A DNA stretch of 64,000 bases, from positions 496,001-560,000 of the forward strand of contig NZ_CXPG01000020.1 of the NCBI RefSeq assembly GCF_001403735.1, written 5' to 3'. The notes beneath the pieces are model-generated. The model did no database searches, had not been told where the DNA came from, and saw nothing but the letters and a program-made list of their open reading frames with translations. This DNA comes from Jannaschia rubra. GTDB taxonomy: Bacteria > Pseudomonadota > Alphaproteobacteria > Rhodobacterales > Rhodobacteraceae. This document shows, one piece after another, positions 53,701 through 62,111 of this stretch; within the stretch, counting starts at the first letter, position 1, and every line of letters begins with the position of its first letter. The translations under genes were made by a program, and so were the position numbers.

Positions 53701-54591
53701 ATGACAGACACCGACGACGACCGGAAACGACGCGCCGCCAATTGGTTCCGCAGCCTGCGGGACCGGATCACCGCAGCCTTCGAGGAGCTGGAGGATGCAG
53801 ACGCTCCCGGCCCCTTCGCGGACCTTCCGCCCGGCCGGTTCGACGTCACGCCGACCACGCGCACGGCGGAGGATGGATCGGACGCGGGCGGCGGGATCAT
53901 GTCGGTCATGCGCGGCGGCCGCGTGTTCGAGAAGGTCGGCGTGAACTGGTCGGAGGTCCACGGAACCCTGGCTCCCCGCGCGCAGGCCGCGATGGCGGCG
54001 CGGGGGGTGCCGGGCATGGCCGACGATCCCCGCTTCTGGGCCAGCGGCATCAGCCTCGTGGCGCATATGCGCAACCCGCACGTCCCCGCCGTGCACATGA
54101 ACACGCGGATGTTCTGGACGCCCCATGCCTGGTGGTTCGGCGGTGGCGCCGACCTGAACCCCTGCATCGAATACGGCGAAGACACGGCCCATTTCCATGC
54201 CGCGATGCAGGGGGCCTGCGATGCGCACGAGGCCGGGCGGTACGGCCGCTTCAAGGCCTGGGCGGACGAGTATTTCTACATCCCGCACCGGAAGCGCGCA
54301 CGGGGCGTAGGGGGCATCTTCTACGACGACCTGAACACCGGCAGTTGGGAGGACGACTTCGCCTTCACCCAAGATGTAGGCCGCGCGTTCCTGCCGGCCT
54401 TCGTGCCGCTTGTGGAACGCCGCCGGATCCATGAGTGGACCGATGCCGACAAGCAGGTGCAACTGGTGCATCGCGGGCTCTATGCGGAATACAACCTCGT
54501 CTACGACCGTGGCACGAAGTTCGGGCTGGAGACGGGACACGACGCGAACGCCGTCCTCATGTCGCTGCCGCCCGAGGCGAAGTGGCCCTGA
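53701..54591 (+). CDS. hemF: Coproporphyrinogen III oxidase, oxygen-dependent
   Basis: A 296-residue aerobic enzyme that oxidatively decarboxylates two propionates of coproporphyrinogen III. Typical segments are GGGIMSVMRGGRVFEKVGVN, VHMNTRMFW, WFGGGADLNPCI, RGVGGIFYDDLN and YNLVYDRGTKFGLETG. The gap before it (53432-53700) holds the divergent starts of the carboxypeptidase and hemF and no further gene. It is convergent with hemE, 3 bases apart. Confidence 0.95.
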   Translation: MTDTDDDRKRRAANWFRSLRDRITAAFEELEDADAPGPFADLPPGRFDVTPTTRTAEDGSDAGGGIMSVMRGGRVFEKVGVNWSEVHGTLAPRAQAAMAARGVPGMADDPRFWASGISLVAHMRNPHVPAVHMNTRMFWTPHAWWFGGGADLNPCIEYGEDTAHFHAAMQGACDAHEAGRYGRFKAWADEYFYIPHRKRARGVGGIFYDDLNTGSWEDDFAFTQDVGRAFLPAFVPLVERRRIHEWTDADKQVQLVHRGLYAEYNLVYDRGTKFGLETGHDANAVLMSLPPEAKWP

Positions 54592-54594
54592 CCG

Positions 54595-55623
54595 TCAGGC
54601 GCCCCGCAGCGTCTCGATCATCAGGGCAACGTTGTCGGGGTCGGCGTCCGGCGTGATGCCGTGGCCGAGGTTGAAGATATGCGGCCCCCCGGACAGAGCG
54701 TCGCGGATGCGGCGGACCTCCGACACCATGGCCTCGCCCCCCGTCACCATATGGTGCGACGCGAGGTTGCCCTGGACGCAGCCGTCGGGCTGGACGTTCC
54801 GGGCGACCCATTCGGCGCTGACCGAATCGTCGACGGCCACGCAGTCGGCCCCGGTCGCGGCGTGGAAGCCGATGTAGTTGTCGCCGGCCTGACGCGGGAA
54901 GGCGATGACGGGGATGCCGGGATGGCGGGTCTTGAGTTCGGCGATGATGGTCTTGGTGGGTGCGACAGCGTAACGCGCGAAATCCTCGCCCGAAAGCGAT
55001 CCGGCCCAGCTGTCGAACAGCTTGACCACCTCGGCGCCGGCCTCGATCTGCGCCGACAGATATTCGATGGTGGCCTTCGTCAGCAGGTCGATGAGCGCAT
55101 CGAAGGTCGCGGGGTCGTCCCTTTTCAGCGCATGGGCCGGCCCCTGGTCGGGCGTGCCCTGACCCGCGATCATGTAGGTTGCCACCGTCCATGGCGCGCC
55201 CGCAAAGCCGATCAGCGCGACCTCCGGCGGCAGGGCGCCGGACAGGTTCCGCACAGTCTGATAGACCGGCGCCAGCGTGTCGTGGATGTCGTCCACGCCT
55301 TTCAGTCGAGCGAAATCGGCGGGGCCGGTGATAGTGGACAGGCGCGGGCCTTCGCCCGTGACGAACCAGAGATCGGCGCCGAGCGCCTGCGGCACGAGCA
55401 GGATGTCGGCGAACAGGATGGCCGCGTCGAAGCCGAAACGGCGAAGTGGCTGCAACGTGACTTCGGTCGCGAGATCCGGATTGTAGCAGAGCGACAGGAA
55501 ATCCCCCGCCTGGGCCCGGGTTGCCTTGTATTCCGGCAGGTAGCGCCCCGCCTGCCGCATCATCCAGACGGGGGGCACGGGCAGGGTCTCACCGGCAAGA
55601 CTTCGCAGAAGGGGTTTGGTCAT
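54595..55623 (-). CDS. hemE: Uroporphyrinogen decarboxylase
   Basis: A 342-residue heme-pathway enzyme. The N-terminal signature is [16 protein letters not shown] and the second is [13 protein letters not shown]. The active-site Asp lies in [12 protein letters not shown], and the C-terminus has [16 protein letters not shown]. It acts directly before HemF in the pathway. It is divergent from hemC with 81 bases between the two starts. Confidence 0.95.
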   Translation of the reverse strand: MTKPLLRSLAGETLPVPPVWMMRQAGRYLPEYKATRAQAGDFLSLCYNPDLATEVTLQPLRRFGFDAAILFADILLVPQALGADLWFVTGEGPRLSTITGPADFARLKGVDDIHDTLAPVYQTVRNLSGALPPEVALIGFAGAPWTVATYMIAGQGTPDQGPAHALKRDDPATFDALIDLLTKATIEYLSAQIEAGAEVVKLFDSWAGSLSGEDFARYAVAPTKTIIAELKTRHPGIPVIAFPRQAGDNYIGFHAATGADCVAVDDSVSAEWVARNVQPDGCVQGNLASHHMVTGGEAMVSEVRRIRDALSGGPHIFNLGHGITPDADPDNVALMIETLRGA

Positions 55624-55704
55624 GGGGCAAATCTCCGGTGGCGGGGTCTGGACAGCACCTGTCGCGGTGGGCAGGTGGTGTCAACTCGACCGAAAGGCCA
55701 CGAC

Positions 55705-56649
55705 ATGACCGACCTGCCCACGTCCGCCGCCCCCCTGCGCATCGGCACGCGCGGATCGCTCCTCGCGCTCGCCCAAGCGCATGAGACCCGCGACCGCCTG
55801 ATGGCGGCCTTCGACCTGCGGCGGGACGCCTTCGAGGTCGTCGTCATCAAGACCACCGGCGACCGGGTGCAGGACCGTTCGCTGTCGGAAATCGGCGGCA
55901 AGGGCCTGTTCACGCGCGAGATCGAGGATGCGCTGCTTTCGGGCGAGATCGACATCGCGGTCCATTCGATGAAGGACATGCCGACGCTGCAACCCGATGG
56001 TTTGCTTATCGACGCCTACCTGCCGCGCGAGGATCCGCGCGATGCCTTCATCACGCTGGACGGCGGCAGCATCGCCGACCTGCCCCGGGGGGCCACCGTC
56101 GGCACGTCGAGCCTGCGCCGCCGCGCGCAACTGATGCACCGCCGGCCCGACCTGAACGTGGTGGAATTCCGCGGCAACCTCCAGACCCGCATGACCAAGC
56201 TGCGCGACGGCGTGGCACAGGCAACGTTCCTCGCCATGGCAGGGCTGATCCGGCTCGGCATGGACGAGGTGCCGCGCCGGCCGATGGACCTGTCTGACAT
56301 GCTGCCCGCACTCGCCCAGGGCGCCATCGGGATTGAACGGCGGGCCGACGATGCGCGCATGGCGGAGATGCTGGCCGCGGTCCACGACCGCGAGACGGGG
56401 CTGCGGCTGGACTGCGAACGCGCGTTCCTCCTCACGCTCGACGGGTCGTGCCAGACGCCCATCGCGGGGCTTGCCGAACTTGACGGCGGAACGCTCCGCT
56501 TTCGCGGGGAGATCCTGAGGCCCGACGGGTCCGAGGTTCTGGCGACCTCGGGCGATTGTCCGGCCGAAGAGGGCGCGGCGCTCGGCACGCGGATGGCGCA
56601 GGACCTGCTGGACCGGGCGCCCGATGGGTTCTTCGACTGGCGGAGCTGA
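55705..56649 (+). CDS. hemC: Hydroxymethylbilane synthase (porphobilinogen deaminase)
   Basis: A 314-residue enzyme that polymerises four porphobilinogens. It has IGTRGSLLALAQAHETRDRL at the N-terminus, EIGGKGLFTREIEDALL, AVHSMKDMP, GTSSLRRRAQL and the cofactor-attachment Cys in DGSCQTPIAG. With hemE and hemF in this block, three heme-pathway genes lie within 3 kb but on alternating strands, so they are not one operon. Confidence 0.95.
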   Translation: MTDLPTSAAPLRIGTRGSLLALAQAHETRDRLMAAFDLRRDAFEVVVIKTTGDRVQDRSLSEIGGKGLFTREIEDALLSGEIDIAVHSMKDMPTLQPDGLLIDAYLPREDPRDAFITLDGGSIADLPRGATVGTSSLRRRAQLMHRRPDLNVVEFRGNLQTRMTKLRDGVAQATFLAMAGLIRLGMDEVPRRPMDLSDMLPALAQGAIGIERRADDARMAEMLAAVHDRETGLRLDCERAFLLTLDGSCQTPIAGLAELDGGTLRFRGEILRPDGSEVLATSGDCPAEEGAALGTRMAQDLLDRAPDGFFDWRS

Positions 56650-56656
56650 CCGCCGG

Positions 56657-58072
56657 TCAAACCTTCGGCGTGGCTGCCGCCTTGGCCCACGGCCCGTGTT
56701 GGTCGGCCTTGCCGTTGACGTGCACGAAGCCGTGCAGCCCGAAGAAATCCCGTTGCGCCTGGATCATGTCGGCCGTGCCGCGCGCCGTCCGCATCGCGTC
56801 GAAATAGGCCAGCCCCGACGACAGGGCGGGCGTCGGATGGCCATGCAGAGCGGCCTGGGCCACCACCTGCCGCAGCGCGTCGTGGGTGTCGCGCAGGATG
56901 GCGGCGAAATGGTCGGTGAACATCAGGTTCACACCAGGCTCCCCGTCCAGGGCGCTGGCCATGGCGTCGAGCATGGTGGATCGGATGATGCAGCCCTCCC
57001 GCCAGATCTGGGCGATACGGGCCATGGGCAGGTCCCATCCGAAATCCCGCGTGGCCGCCGATAGCATGGCGAAGCCCTGCGCGTAGCAGAGCACCTTCCC
57101 CGCGATCAGCCCCCGTTCCAGCGTTTCGCGGTCGAGCGTGTCGAACCGCTGGGGCGCGGGGCCGAATACCTCCTGCCCCCGCGCGCGCTCCTCCAGCCGT
57201 GCCGACAGGTTGCGAGCCACGACCGCGGCTTCGATGGCGGGAACGGGGGCCAGTCGGTGCTGGCTTTCGATGGCGGTCCAGCGGCCCGTGCCCTTTTGCC
57301 CGGCGGCATCGACGATCTGCGACAGCAGCGGCTTGCGGGTCGCCACGTCGCGCGCATGGGCGACCTTGCCGGAAATCTCGATGAGGTAGCTCTGGAGCGG
57401 ACCGCGATTCCAGGCGTCGAAGACGTCGCCGATCTCGTCGGCATCCAGCCCATGCCCGTCGCGCAGGATACCGTAGACTTCGGCGATCATCTGCATGTCG
57501 GCGTATTCGATGCCGTTGTGCACCATCTTGACGAAATGTCCGGCGCCCCCCGGCCCCATCAGCGCGGCACAGGGATCGCCCTCGTGCTTGGCGGCGATGG
57601 CCAGCATCACGTCCTCGACCCGGGCCCAGAGCTCCGGCGTGCCGCCCGCCATGATCGACGGGCCGTGCCGCGCGCCCTCCTCACCGCCGGAGACGCCGAC
57701 GCCCATGAAGGGTCCGAACCCTTCGGCCACGCGGCGGTCGGTATCGTGGAAGTTGGCGTTGCCGCAGTCGATGATGAGGTCGTCGTCGTCCAGAAGGGGG
57801 GTCAGCGCCGCGATCTGCTGATCCACCGGGTCGCCCGCCGGCACCATCAGGATGATCGCGCGGGGGCGTGCGATGGCGGCGACCAGATCCTCCAGCGTCT
57901 CGGCGGGGGTTATGCGGGGGCCCAGGTCGCCCGCCTCGGCCGCGAAGTCGCGCGTCACCTGCGTGGTGCGGTTGAAGACGGCGATGTCGAAGCCCTTTTC
58001 GGCAATGTTCGACGCAAGCGCCGCGCCCATCGTGCCCAGGCCGATCAGGCCGATCCGTGCGTCTGCGGACAT
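56657..58072 (-). CDS. gnd: 6-phosphogluconate dehydrogenase, decarboxylating
   Basis: A 471-residue NADP-dependent enzyme of the oxidative pentose phosphate pathway. It carries IGLIGLGTMGAALA (dinucleotide fold), GVGVSGGEEGARHGPSIMAGG, the catalytic KMVHNGIEYADMQMI and the C-terminal RTARGTADMIQAQRDFFGLH. The length is that of the long homodimeric form. It is convergent with hemC, 7 bases apart. Confidence 0.95.
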   Translation of the reverse strand: MSADARIGLIGLGTMGAALASNIAEKGFDIAVFNRTTQVTRDFAAEAGDLGPRITPAETLEDLVAAIARPRAIILMVPAGDPVDQQIAALTPLLDDDDLIIDCGNANFHDTDRRVAEGFGPFMGVGVSGGEEGARHGPSIMAGGTPELWARVEDVMLAIAAKHEGDPCAALMGPGGAGHFVKMVHNGIEYADMQMIAEVYGILRDGHGLDADEIGDVFDAWNRGPLQSYLIEISGKVAHARDVATRKPLLSQIVDAAGQKGTGRWTAIESQHRLAPVPAIEAAVVARNLSARLEERARGQEVFGPAPQRFDTLDRETLERGLIAGKVLCYAQGFAMLSAATRDFGWDLPMARIAQIWREGCIIRSTMLDAMASALDGEPGVNLMFTDHFAAILRDTHDALRQVVAQAALHGHPTPALSSGLAYFDAMRTARGTADMIQAQRDFFGLHGFVHVNGKADQHGPWAKAAATPKV

Positions 58073-58136
58073 CGCGCCGCTCCCTGTCGTTTCCGTTCCG
58101 CGAAAACCTAGGGGTACCGGCGGGACAAGGAAAGCC

Positions 58137-58667
58137 TCAGCGTCTGGCGTGGTCGTGGCACAGCGTCTCGAGCAGGGCGAGCCAGTCGTTCGCCGCGGTC
58201 AACACCCGGTCGGGCAGGGCGCCGTATCCGGACGTCGTCTCGAGATCGGCGCACAGGCTGCGCCAGGCGTCCGCGTCGCGCGGGGCGAGCAGATAGGCCG
58301 TCCCGTCTGCACCGTCTGGAAGCGACCGCGCCAACATTCGCAGCGCGAGACGCTGCCCATGCCAGACATATCCCCGCGCCAGCGCGTCGTCGGTCGCGGG
58401 CGGGGTTCGGGGCACCGGCGGAGCGTCGTCCCCCAGAACGGCCAGATCGGCGGCCAGCAGGTCGAGCGCATGGACCAGTGCAGCGTCCAGCGTGCCGTCA
58501 TCGGCCCGTCGCAGGGTGGCGATCGTGTCGGCCTGCGCCCGGAGAAACCGGCCGCGTCCGTCGCGGGATGACAGGTCGAACCGGCGCTGCGCCCGGTCGA
58601 GCGCGTCCTGCGCGGCGCGGGTGCCGAACCGCAGTCGGTCGCGGAGGGTCTGGTTGGCGGAGATCAT
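58137..58667 (-). CDS. Heme-oxygenase-like protein lacking the proximal histidine
   Basis: A 176-residue, nearly all-helical protein. Its N-terminal LRDRLRFGTRAAQDALDRAQ and FDLSSRDGRGRFLRAQA resemble bacterial heme oxygenases (LR-x-TR-x-xHD-x-LD, then FDL-x-x-GY-x-x-FL), and the later YVWHGQRLALRMLARSL could be the distal helix. At the position of the heme-ligating His stands Gln20. It may therefore bind another ligand, or heme by another residue. The assignment rests on this pattern alone. It lies 64 bases upstream of gnd on the same strand. Confidence 0.55.
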   Translation of the reverse strand: MISANQTLRDRLRFGTRAAQDALDRAQRRFDLSSRDGRGRFLRAQADTIATLRRADDGTLDAALVHALDLLAADLAVLGDDAPPVPRTPPATDDALARGYVWHGQRLALRMLARSLPDGADGTAYLLAPRDADAWRSLCADLETTSGYGALPDRVLTAANDWLALLETLCHDHARR

Positions 58668-58728
58668 CGTTTCAGATGCCCCCTCGAACCCCTCCGCCGC
58701 AAGGTGTTTTCGACCTTCCGCGCACGCG

Positions 58729-59640
58729 TCAGCCCGTGGGCCAGGACATTCCCGACAGCCAATCGGTAAAAGCATCCACCGGCTCCGCGAGGGGGCGCCC
58801 TTCGGGGACGAGGATGTGATGGCGTTCGGCCGGTCGCAGCGGCGGCACGTCCAGCGCGACGAGGCGGCCGTCCGCCAGCGGCCGTTCCAGAAGGCCCGTC
58901 CAGCCCAGTGCCACGCCTTGCCCGTCCATCGCCGCATAGTCCGCATCGCTGTAGCTGCTGAAGCGCAGGCGCGCGCCGTCGAACCCGCCCGCCCACCCCT
59001 TCCGTGCGAACCACCCCGCCCAGTCGAGCCAGCTCGGCTCGGGCGAGGCGCTGTCGATCAGCGGAATGTCCCCGCCCCGCGCCAGGCCGCCCATCGTCAC
59101 CGGGCCAAGGTCCGCGGCCATCGCCGGCGCGCAGACGGGAACGACTGCCTCGCCCAGCGAGGCCGCGACGCGCATGCCGCGGAACGGCGGCCGGCCGTAG
59201 CGGACCGCCACGTCGACCTGGCCGTCGTCGGGCGCGTTCCAGGCATCTTCCGAGATGACGCGCAGGTCGATGTCCGGCTCGGTCGCGCGGAACGACGAAA
59301 GCGCCGGCAGCAGGCGGAAGTGACCGAAGGCCACGGATACCGCCACCGTCAGCTTGGCCCCCGGCCGGCGGATGGCGTCAACCGTGCGCGTCAGGTCGTC
59401 GAAGGCGCGTCCCACCGCCGCCGACAGGTCGCGGCCCGCGTCGGTCAACCGGACGCGGCGGTTTCCACGGTCGAAAAGGGGCTGGCCGATCTCGTCCTCC
59501 AGCGCCTTGATCCGGCGGCTGACGGCGGCCTGCGTCACGCCCAGCGCCGCGGCGGCGCGGGTGAAGCTCTCGTATCGCGCGGCGGCCTCGAAAGCGGTGA
59601 GGGCGGTCAGCGACGGCAGGGAACGGCGGAGCGGATGCAT
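58729..59640 (-). CDS. LysR-family transcriptional regulator (GcvA-like), probable regulator of betaine genes
   Basis: A 303-residue LysR protein. An N-terminal winged helix (LTAFEAAARYESFTRAAAAL, VTQAAVSRRIKALEDEIG) precedes a substrate-binding domain with the GcvA-subgroup look (DVAVRYGRPPFRGM, LGWTGLLERPLADGRLVALD). It is transcribed away from gbcA, the classic layout of a LysR regulator and its target operon. The inducer may be betaine or a demethylation product; that is inference. Confidence 0.88.
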   Translation of the reverse strand: MHPLRRSLPSLTALTAFEAAARYESFTRAAAALGVTQAAVSRRIKALEDEIGQPLFDRGNRRVRLTDAGRDLSAAVGRAFDDLTRTVDAIRRPGAKLTVAVSVAFGHFRLLPALSSFRATEPDIDLRVISEDAWNAPDDGQVDVAVRYGRPPFRGMRVAASLGEAVVPVCAPAMAADLGPVTMGGLARGGDIPLIDSASPEPSWLDWAGWFARKGWAGGFDGARLRFSSYSDADYAAMDGQGVALGWTGLLERPLADGRLVALDVPPLRPAERHHILVPEGRPLAEPVDAFTDWLSGMSWPTG

Positions 59641-59675
59641 GACCTCACCTTGCGACCGATCGGCTACGGCTCAAC

Positions 59676-59689
59676 GCTATCAGGATAGC
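59676..59689. promoter_or_regulatory. Candidate operator palindrome between the LysR gene and gbcA
   Basis: GCTATC-AG-GATAGC is a perfect 14-base dyad, 35 bases before the regulator's start codon and about 110 before gbcA. A second dyad GCAT-N5-ATGC lies at 59713-59725. LysR regulators bind partly symmetric sites in such divergent gaps. Binding here is not proven. Confidence 0.45.
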
Positions 59690-59739
59690 CAGACCCGATC
59701 CATTACATGAACGCATGGATGATGCACCTATTTGTGACG

Positions 59740-59767
59740 TTGCGACGACGGCCTGCCGCCGTATCCT
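59740..59767 (+). promoter_or_regulatory. Candidate gbcA promoter
   Basis: TTGCGA (59740-59745), a 16-base spacer and TATCCT (59762-59767), each matching four of six consensus bases, lie 31 bases before the gbcA start and downstream of the candidate operator. Confidence 0.4.
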
Positions 59768-59798
59768 TCTTGCGTGCAATCACGGGGAGGGGGTCGCC

Positions 59799-61064
59799 AT
59801 GCTGATGGAACACCGGACGCGCGACGGACTTGGCGCCTGGCTTGCCGCACGGCGGCCGGGGCACAGCCTTCCCGCGCCTCTCTATACCTCCGAGGACGCG
59901 TGGCTCGCCGATTGCGACGCCATCTTCTCGCGCCACTGGGTCGCCGTCGGCCTGGCCTGCGACGTGGAGGAGGCGGGCGACGTCATCGCGCTCGACATCG
60001 GGCCGTCGTCCATCGTCATCCTGCGCGACGAGGAGGACCGGCTGCGCGCCTTCCACAACGTCTGTTCCCACCGGGGCGCGCGTCTGGTGCCGCCCGGCCG
60101 GTCGGTGGTGGGCAAGCTGGTCTGCCCTTATCACCAGTGGACCTACGATCTGGACGGGGCGCTGGCACTGGCGCCGCACATGGGCGTCGATTTCCCGCGC
60201 GGCCTGCATCACCTCAAGCCTGTGGCGCTGCGCGACGTGGGCGGCATCCTCTATGCCTGCCTGTCGGACGATCCGCCGGACGACATCGACGAACTGGCAC
60301 GCGTGATGGAGCCGCGCCTTGCGCCCTACGACCTGCGAAACGCCCGTGTCGCCCATGAGCAGGATGTGATCGAGGCGGGCAACTGGAAGCTGACGATGGA
60401 GAACAACCGCGAGTGCTATCACTGCGCGTCGAAACATCCGCAGCTGTCGCTTTCGTTCCATGCGGCCGACTTCGGATACGACCCCGACGGCCTGTCCGAC
60501 GGCGAGCGTGCCGAGTCCGACGCGCTGGCCGAGGCCTACCGCCGTCACGGCGCGCACTGGGATGCCGAAGGGCTGCCCCATGCGGCCGTGGAACATACCG
60601 TCGGCTGGCCCACGAATTTCCGCACCCAGCGGCTCATCATCGCGGGGCTGGGCGAAAGCCAGACGCCCGACACGCGGGCGGCGGTGACGCTGCCGCTGGG
60701 CGGGCAGGACCGGCCGTGGTCGGGGGACATGCATCTCTGGGGCATCAACTCGTGGAACCACGTCATGTCGGATCACGCCGTCGTCTTCGCGGCCTATCCG
60801 CTGGGGCCCGACCGGACGCTGGTGCGGACCAAGTGGCTCGTCCACCGCGACGCGGTGGAGGGGGAGGATTACGACCTCGACAACCTGACGGCCGTCTGGC
60901 GCGCGACGAATGCGGAGGACGCGCATCTCGTGGCGCTGGCGCATCGCGGCGTGGCGTCGGCAGGCTATCGCCCTGGACCCTATTCGCGGTTCACCGAACG
61001 TGCGCTGGACGAGTTCTCGACCTGGTACGTCGACCGAATGACGGCCCATGGATACGCGGGATGA
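59799..61064 (+). CDS. gbcA: Glycine betaine monooxygenase, Rieske oxygenase component
   Basis: A 421-residue Rieske-type oxygenase. The [2Fe-2S] ligands are Cys89, His91, Cys109 and His112 (VCSHRGARL and CPYHQWTYD). The mononuclear iron site is in ENNRECYHCASKHPQL (probably His208 and His213). The overall pattern and gene order match GbcA, which removes a methyl group from glycine betaine to give dimethylglycine and formaldehyde. Related enzymes act on stachydrine or carnitine, so the substrate is probable, not certain. GGGGAGGGGG precedes the ATG at 59799. Its stop overlaps the gbcB start in ATGA. Confidence 0.85.
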   Translation: MLMEHRTRDGLGAWLAARRPGHSLPAPLYTSEDAWLADCDAIFSRHWVAVGLACDVEEAGDVIALDIGPSSIVILRDEEDRLRAFHNVCSHRGARLVPPGRSVVGKLVCPYHQWTYDLDGALALAPHMGVDFPRGLHHLKPVALRDVGGILYACLSDDPPDDIDELARVMEPRLAPYDLRNARVAHEQDVIEAGNWKLTMENNRECYHCASKHPQLSLSFHAADFGYDPDGLSDGERAESDALAEAYRRHGAHWDAEGLPHAAVEHTVGWPTNFRTQRLIIAGLGESQTPDTRAAVTLPLGGQDRPWSGDMHLWGINSWNHVMSDHAVVFAAYPLGPDRTLVRTKWLVHRDAVEGEDYDLDNLTAVWRATNAEDAHLVALAHRGVASAGYRPGPYSRFTERALDEFSTWYVDRMTAHGYAG

Positions 61065-62098
61065 GCGATTGGGCGACCCGCCGCCGGCGCCGGTTTCCGT
61101 CCGACCGCTGGGGCACGTTGACCTGTCGCGCCGTGCGCGATGACGGGCCCGGTGTCCGCAGCTTCCTTCTGACGCCGTCGGACGGCAGCCGCGTAGAACA
61201 CGACCCCGGCCAGTTCCTGACCTTCCGGATAGAGACGCCCGGTGGCACGGTCGAGCGGTGCTATACCATCGCTTCCTCGGCGGCGCGCGACGGCGGGGTG
61301 GAGATCACGGTGAAACGACAGCCCGGCGCGGCATCGGGCGTGCTGCACGATGTAATGACCGTCGGGGCCACCATCGAAGCCTTCGGGCCGTCCGGTCGGT
61401 TCGGCCCCGTCGCCTGGCCGGGCGAGGCCCATGCCCTGATCGCCGCCGGAAGCGGGGTGACGCCGATGCTGTCGATCCTGCGGACGGCCGCGGACCGGGG
61501 CATCGACCTCGACGCCGTCCTTGTGCAGGTCGCGCCGACCGTCGCCGACCTGATCGCGGGCGACGAACTGGCAGTCCTGTCGCGTTGCCTGCCCCGCCTT
61601 CTCGTCACGCGGATCGCCACGCGCGCGGCCGGACAGGTGCGGCCCGATGCGGCGATGCTGACGCGGATCGTGCCCGACATGGCGGCGCGGACGGTGCTCT
61701 GCTGCGGACCGCAGGGGTTCATGGAAATGGTGCGCGGGGCGGCACGCGATGCCGGCGTGCCCCCGGACCGCTACGGCGAGGAGAGCTTCGACTTCTCGTC
61801 GCCGGAAACCGAGATCACGCCGGGCACCGACGCCCCCCTGCGCCGCATCACCTTCGCGCGCACCGGCCGGGCCTTCGACTGCGCCGAGACGACGACGATC
61901 CTCGGCGCCGTGCGGGCGGCGGGCCTGCCGTTGCCGTCCTCTTGCGCGCGGGGCTTGTGCGGGACCTGCAAGACCTTCAAACATTCGGGCGAGGTCGTGA
62001 TGGCGCACGAGGGCGGCATCCGCCAGCGAGAGATCGACCGGGGATTCATCCTGCCCTGCGTCAGCCGCCCCCTGACCGACATCGTTCTGGATTGCTGA
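61061..62098 (+). CDS. gbcB: Glycine betaine monooxygenase, reductase component
   Basis: A 345-residue ferredoxin-NAD(P)H reductase fusion. It has an FAD domain (ERCYTIASSA), an NAD(P)H domain (AAGSGVTPMLSIL, CCGPQGFMEMV) and a C-terminal plant-type [2Fe-2S] domain with SSCARGLCGTCK and a final FILPCVSRP cysteine. It passes electrons from NAD(P)H to the GbcA Rieske centre. The start overlaps the gbcA stop by 4 bases. Confidence 0.87.
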   Translation: MSDWATRRRRRFPSDRWGTLTCRAVRDDGPGVRSFLLTPSDGSRVEHDPGQFLTFRIETPGGTVERCYTIASSAARDGGVEITVKRQPGAASGVLHDVMTVGATIEAFGPSGRFGPVAWPGEAHALIAAGSGVTPMLSILRTAADRGIDLDAVLVQVAPTVADLIAGDELAVLSRCLPRLLVTRIATRAAGQVRPDAAMLTRIVPDMAARTVLCCGPQGFMEMVRGAARDAGVPPDRYGEESFDFSSPETEITPGTDAPLRRITFARTGRAFDCAETTTILGAVRAAGLPLPSSCARGLCGTCKTFKHSGEVVMAHEGGIRQREIDRGFILPCVSRPLTDIVLDC

Positions 62099-62111
62099 AA
62101 GGTTCGCTGCC

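Noticed and set aside
58668-58728. AAGGT-GTTTTCG-ACCTT hairpin between the heme-oxygenase-like and LysR genes
   Set aside because: A five-pair stem without a T-run could arise by chance and is too weak to annotate.
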